Of a stretch of 64,000 nucleotides of DNA, positions 60,079 through 64,000 are shown piece after piece (the stretch's first letter is position 1; each line of letters starts with the position of its first letter). The stretch lies in the NCBI GenBank assembly GCA_963693305.1, contig OY855905.1:26651937-26715936 (forward strand), given 5' to 3'. Origin of the DNA: Meandrina meandrites (Eukaryota; Cnidaria; Anthozoa; Scleractinia; Meandrinidae). Under the pieces are notes generated by a model. It was not told the DNA's origin and ran no database searches. It was given only the letters and a program-made list of their open reading frames with translations. The translations under genes were made by a program, and so were the position numbers.

Positions 60079-61070
60079 GGGACGGACCATTATTTTTCTG
60101 GAGGGGGGGGGGATGAAAAATATTGAAAAAAATTGTTTGTAGGGCCTAAAAAGACAAAATAAATTGTTTGCAAACATCATATGTATTAAAAAAATAGTTT
60201 GCATAGAAGTCAGAAAAACTTTTTTTTCAATTTTTTAACGAAGACTAGTGAGTAGCACAAGGAAAGACTTCTTGTAGTTGTAAGCTTGTCGTTTATTTCC
60301 GACGCGTTTCGTCTCTAACTGGGACTTCTTCAGGGAATGAATACAACTAGCAAAGAACAGCATATACAGCACATTCGCGTGCCTAGCTACAACTTCCCAT
60401 GGAAGTGAATAATAACTAAAATATGCTGTAAACAGACGTTACAAAAAACGCCTTAATGCATATGTCATTGCGTGTTGTTTTGGGGGCCATACGATTAGCG
60501 CTAATCGTATGCCCCCCAAAATATAACAACACACAATAACATATGTATCAAAGCGTTTTTTGTAACGTTCGTTTACAGCATATTTTAGTTATTATTCACT
60601 TCCATGGGAAGCTGTAGCTAGGCACGCGAATGTGCTATATATGCTGTTCTTTGCTAGTTGTATTTATTCCCTGAACGGCAGTTAGGGACGAAACGCGTTG
60701 GAAATAAACGACAAGCCTACAACCACAAGAAGTCTTTCCTTGTGCTGCTCACTAGTCTTCATTAAAAAATTAAAAAAAAAATACAGCCGCCAATCTTCGT
60801 AGTTTACGTCTCAGAAAACGAAAAAGATGAGTTCAGAGGTGTTTATTGATCGCCACCATAAAATATTGAATTAAATAATGATTGATGGCAGCAAAAGCGA
60901 ACCTCCTTTTTGTGTCAGATCGTGGTTAAAAAAGTTCGAAAAAAAAATTGTTTGCAGGAAGGTGTTGTAAGAAAAAAATTGTTTGCAGAGGTGCATAGAT
61001 AAAAAAAAAAGTTTGCAGAGAGAGATTTTTCATTCCCCCCCCCCCCTCCAGAAAAATAATGGTCTGTCCC
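60079..61070. mobile_element. PIF/Harbinger-like MITE with G/C-run termini, ~1 kb
   Basis: Left GGGACGGACCATTATTTTTC then TGGAGG and a G-run; right a C-run, then CCTCCAGAAAAATAATGGTC then TGTCCC. TAA lies on both sides (60076-60078, 61071-61073), as expected of PIF/Harbinger (3-bp TWA). AAAATTGTTTGCA-type phrases repeat inside. A related end is at about 15680-15697. It hosts the palindrome at 60221-60780. Confidence 0.7.
60221..60780. repeat. ~560-bp near-perfect palindrome (foldback element)
   Basis: Symmetric around GATTAGCGCTAATC (centre 60500/60501). Paired segments include GAAGACTAGTGAGTAGCACA / TGTGCTGCTCACTAGTCTTC, GGAAATAAACGACAAGC / GCTTGTCGTTTATTTCC, ACTTCCCATGGAAGTGAATA / TATTCACTTCCATGGGAAG and TGTTTTGGGGGCCATACG / CGTATGCCCCCCAAAA. 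Arms of ~280 bp differ by a few substitutions. No coding capacity. Confidence 0.9.
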
Positions 61071-61403
61071 TAATGTAAGTTTGCTACAGTTGTCAAAACG
61101 AAAGATTTGGTTAGACAACACGAAATGCACAGAAGTGCACAAAACATTGAACTGAAGAAATTTGCAAGTGCGCAGTGACGTAAAAACACGTGAGCTGACA
61201 TTCCTTTTTTGGAAGTAACCGGAAGAAAATACGTTCAAAATGGCGGACGTTCAATTGCGAAAAAAGACTACAAGTTTTAACCATTTTCGTCAATTTTGGT
61301 AGGAAAAAATCGCTTTTACTTGTTGTTTTCTACAAATCTAAGCTATTTCTATGATTTCCAGTGGTTATATAAAATATGAATTCTAGTCTTCCGTTCTCCT
61401 TTA

Positions 61404-61843
61404 CAGTCAAACGCGCTGAACCGTAGCCACCCGACAAAGTTTTTGACGTCTTTTTGACAAGTTTTTGATTAGTTTGGTGGCTTCCGGTTGCACAACGGTT
61501 TATACGAACGATCTGTGAAACGTTCAATTTCAACTGGTTTTACAAACCCAGAAAACATTTCCATTGCGAAAAGTTAAGTTTGACCAAATTTTTGTCGACA
61601 TAAAATTTAACGCTAGTTGAACTTGGCACAATCGTTCGTGCGAAGAGTTGTTTGAAACCCTTTCAAAATCTGACGACTGAAGGCGAATCATGCAACGGTT
61701 GATACCCCGCCTTTCATTTTTCGAGGCATCTGATTGGCAGTTTAAAGCAACCGGAAGCCGTAAAACTCATCAAAGTAATCAAAAACTTGTCAAAAAGATG
61801 TCAAAAACTTTGTTGGGTGGCTACGGTTTAATGCGTTTGACTG
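61404..61843. mobile_element. Tc1/mariner-like MITE, 440 bp
   Basis: Inverted ends of ~70 bp: CAGTCAAACGCGCTGAACCG, TAGCCACCCGACAAAG against the complement of CTTTGTTGGGTGGCTACGG, TTTAATGCGTTTGACTG. TA on both sides (61402-61403, 61844-61845); the left TA is shared with the end of the 58793-61401 element. A further inner inverted pair is GGCTTCCGGTTGC / GCAACCGGAAGCC. Confidence 0.85.
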
Positions 61844-61845
61844 TA

Positions 61846-63017
61846 ATTTATTTTGTTTTCTATATTTAACCTCGTGGTTACACGTTTACATGTCACGTGT
61901 GGGGTGGGGATTTACCCCTTTACACTTGCAGTCTAGTACGTTTTAGAAGAACGAGAGCCGCTGCAGACACCCGAGGCTTGAATAAAAATGCTTATGAAGG
62001 TTCTAATTAATTTTACAATCTTAGAGAAGAGGTAGAGCTGGTACCAACTTATTCGTAATTGTTATTTTCCTGTTTAAAACGTATTTTTAAAAATGGCTCT
62101 ATGATTATTAGCGTAATCAGTGTTAAATTTTACGAGTTAGAGAGCCTAAGGGTTTATTTTACTAATGGGTTGATACTTAATTTCCTATGTTTGAATTTTT
62201 CTGATGAACATTATAAACAATAAGCTTTTTCGCTAGCTGATATCACTTTTCATTCAAAATTGTTATATATCAGAAGTAATTTAAGCCATGCAGCATTTGC
62301 AGTCATGAGGACTTTGTGTCTCAATTAGGCAAAATTTCGAAAAACTTTTTATACGATTTAAATGATCAGTAATATTGTTATAGGTCGTAAGTTTGAAGTC
62401 AACTGTCGCTGTCACCATTTCCCTAAAATTCCGTGACGATTTGGTCGTTTCCGCAAGGCGAAAACCGCTTATTCGTCGAGTTTTCAAACTTCTTTTAAAA
62501 TTCGGCCGAAAAAAAGGTGTTGGAACTTTTTATTTTTTTCCTAAGCTAGTTAACATAAAGGAATGTTTGACGTAACAAAACGTTCGATTTTTTGATGCTG
62601 ATTTTAAAAACATCGGAAATATATGTTAGAACGTACTTTAGAATGACCTTCAGGGAAAGTCGACCAAAATCATACTTTCCAGTAGCAGAACTCAAAAAAT
62701 CTTCTTCATTTTTTGGCTCATAAATAGATTTTTTTTTCCTTCCTAAGACAAATTTCACAGCTGTCACGAAATTTCCCAAACTGAACCCGGAAATTAATAA
62801 AAAGCGGGAGAAGTTTTAAGATAACGGAAACTAGAATTCAGTAGGTATCGTCATCTTATGGGGTAAAACTCTCCAGTTTCGCCTGATATTCGGTTTTTCG
62901 TGACGGGTGCTCTTTTAAATTTACACTAACCATCTTCATCCATTACCGATAAAAATACAAGCTAAATAAGCATTTTGATTGTTTTTTTGTTTGTTTGTTT
63001 GTTTGTTTTTTTCACAG
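61846..63017. other. Distal part of the copy-4 5'UTR intron
   Basis: Non-coding. 61899-61990 (GTGGGGATTTACC, CACTTGCAGTCTAG) resumes the sequence seen in the copy-3 intron at about 46958-47050. 62830-62940 (GGGTAAAACTCTCCAGTTTC) matches 47305-47390 and, more weakly, 37905-38100. Ends with (TTTG)n and the acceptor TTTTTTTCACAG. Confidence 0.6.
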
Positions 63018-63079
63018 GTTGCTATTTATTAATATCACTTATCTTATTGTCACACCACTGCGTGAGCTTAGTGGGAACC
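63018..63079 (+). other. 5'UTR part of exon 2, MACPF copy 4
   Basis: The acceptor TTTTTTTCACAG ends at 63017, 62 bases before the ATG. Confidence 0.55.
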
Positions 63080-64000
63080 ATGTTTGCCCCCTTGGTGTTG
63101 TTCATTTGCCTGACAGTCATATCCACTTGTACTGGTGCCCCAAGCGGTAGCGCGGAGTTGGGAAAAGCGGTAGATCTTCGAGGGACCAACCTACTGGAAG
63201 ACTTTCAAGAACGCGAGACAACCATCTTTGAGCCTATCGATCAAAATTGCTTCATTGATGAAACGAAAGGTGTCAAATCCTCAAGATTGTTCATGCAGTA
63301 TTATAAAAATAGCAACGCCTTTTATTCGTCGTTGGCCACCCAATCAGAGTTGGACGCCTCATTGCAGTCCTCATACACTTTGGGTCTAACTCTGAAAGTT
63401 GCAACAAAGAGCAAAAGTTCAGAGAAAAATACGGTGAGTGGAATGTCTTTAAACGCACTGGCAATAAACGAAAAGATCCTGGTGAGAAGAGGCTGTTTAG
63501 AAGGTGATGAGACGAAGTTAACGGAACAATTTGTGAACGACTTAGAAACCTTGCCCACGAAAATTGAAGGCCCCTGGAAAAAGAATTCCTGGGAAGCTTA
63601 TAGTAATTTCCTGAGAAAATACGGCTCCCACGTTATAACGTCCGTTTCACGTGGATCAAGCTTCAGACAAATGACATTTGCAGAGAGTAAAGAATCTTAC
63701 AGTGAGCGAGAGTTTGAGGTGAAAAGTTGTCTCTCGTTAGCAGGCGAGACACCCGCTGGACAAGGCAGTTTGAAAGCTTGTACCGACATAAGTAGTAGTG
63801 AAAAATCTGAGGCTAGCAAGATGAGCACAAGTGATAAAGTGTTCGTTCTGGGAGGAAGTCCGGAAACCCGTAATAAGCTGTTGCAACAGGAAACTAGGTC
63901 AGTAGAAGTGATTGAACAGCTCTTGAACGAAGCCAAAGCATCACCCTCATCTATCGAACACACCTTCTTTGCAATCTGGGACATGTTGCAGACTCGTTAC
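63080..64000 (+). CDS. MACPF pore-forming protein, DELTA-thalatoxin-like (copy 4, cut by window end)
   Basis: Open from ATG 63080 to the last base: exactly 307 codons with no stop. Signal peptide (MFAPLVLFICLTVISTCTGA), GAG at the codon that is TAG in copy 2, five A where copy 3 has four, RKYGSHVITSVSRGSSF, and VFVLGG. The EGF-like and C-terminal parts lie beyond the window. Nearly identical to copies 2 and 3 except in the segment coded by 63526-63581. Expected role as for copy 1: secreted, membrane-inserting pore former. As far as seen this is a functional gene. Confidence 0.88.
   Translation, partial: MFAPLVLFICLTVISTCTGAPSGSAELGKAVDLRGTNLLEDFQERETTIFEPIDQNCFIDETKGVKSSRLFMQYYKNSNAFYSSLATQSELDASLQSSYTLGLTLKVATKSKSSEKNTVSGMSLNALAINEKILVRRGCLEGDETKLTEQFVNDLETLPTKIEGPWKKNSWEAYSNFLRKYGSHVITSVSRGSSFRQMTFAESKESYSEREFEVKSCLSLAGETPAGQGSLKACTDISSSEKSEASKMSTSDKVFVLGGSPETRNKLLQQETRSVEVIEQLLNEAKASPSSIEHTFFAIWDMLQTRY

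Larger units (their letters stand above)
58793..61401. mobile_element. Large TA-flanked DNA element, ~2.6 kb including nested insertions
   Basis: Ends AAGGAGAACGGAAGAC and GTCTTCCGTTCTCCTT, with TA outside at 58791-58792 and 61402-61403. Subterminal inverted parts also match (TTGAACGTCCGCCATTTTG near 58939 versus CAAAATGGCGGACGTTCAAT near 61237; TGACGTCACTGCGCA versus TGCGCAGTGACGT). The interior has no transposase frame and contains the element at 60079-61070. Confidence 0.7.

Overview
The window looks like nuclear DNA of an anthozoan cnidarian, probably a stony coral. It is AT-rich, gene-poor and full of short inverted-repeat transposons. Its only clear protein family is a secreted MACPF (membrane attack complex/perforin) protein with a C-terminal EGF-like cysteine cluster, the architecture of the sea-anemone DELTA-thalatoxin/DELTA-alicitoxin (AvTX-60A/PsTX-60A) proteins. 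Species and all similarity statements are judged by eye, without database searches.

Main content: four tandem, same-strand (+) copies of this gene. Copy 1 (24461-25930) is intact and the most diverged. Copy 2 (38198-39628) has one in-frame TAG near its start. Copy 3 (47493-48922) has a one-base frameshift in an A-run. Copy 4 (63080 to the window end) is open as far as it is seen. Each coding region is a single exon. About 46-62 bases before each ATG lies a pyrimidine-rich 3' splice site, and 1.3-6 kb further upstream a short conserved segment ends in a GT donor (21967, 35839, 46114, 56990). I infer a non-coding first exon and a 5'UTR intron for every copy, three with a TATA-like box before the first exon. 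Copies 2-4 come from recent segmental duplication: 39629-46114 and 48923-56990 are the same interval with different insertions.

Left part (1-17 kb): mostly repeats (hairpin elements at 4.8-5.2 kb, a ~90-bp satellite, a compound tetranucleotide repeat, a 14-bp minisatellite, a SINE-like sequence). A probable multi-exon minus-strand gene of unknown function starts near 16.7 kb, with exon-like pieces down to about 10.3 kb. It is interrupted by a hAT-like element with an 8-bp target duplication, a Penelope-type GIY-YIG fragment and a RecQ-like helicase fragment.

Middle (17-36 kb): copy 1, a 75-base C homopolymer, a tRNA-derived SINE, and three TTAA-flanked elements placed exactly end to end (33145-35078).

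Right part (36-64 kb): the gene array with its duplicated spacers, plus a nest of elements in the copy-4 intron (58793-61843) that includes a nearly perfect ~560-bp palindrome.

Functionally the array would supply a secreted pore-forming protein, for venom, digestion or defence; which of these cannot be told from sequence. No rRNA, tRNA, CRISPR or prokaryotic-type feature was seen.
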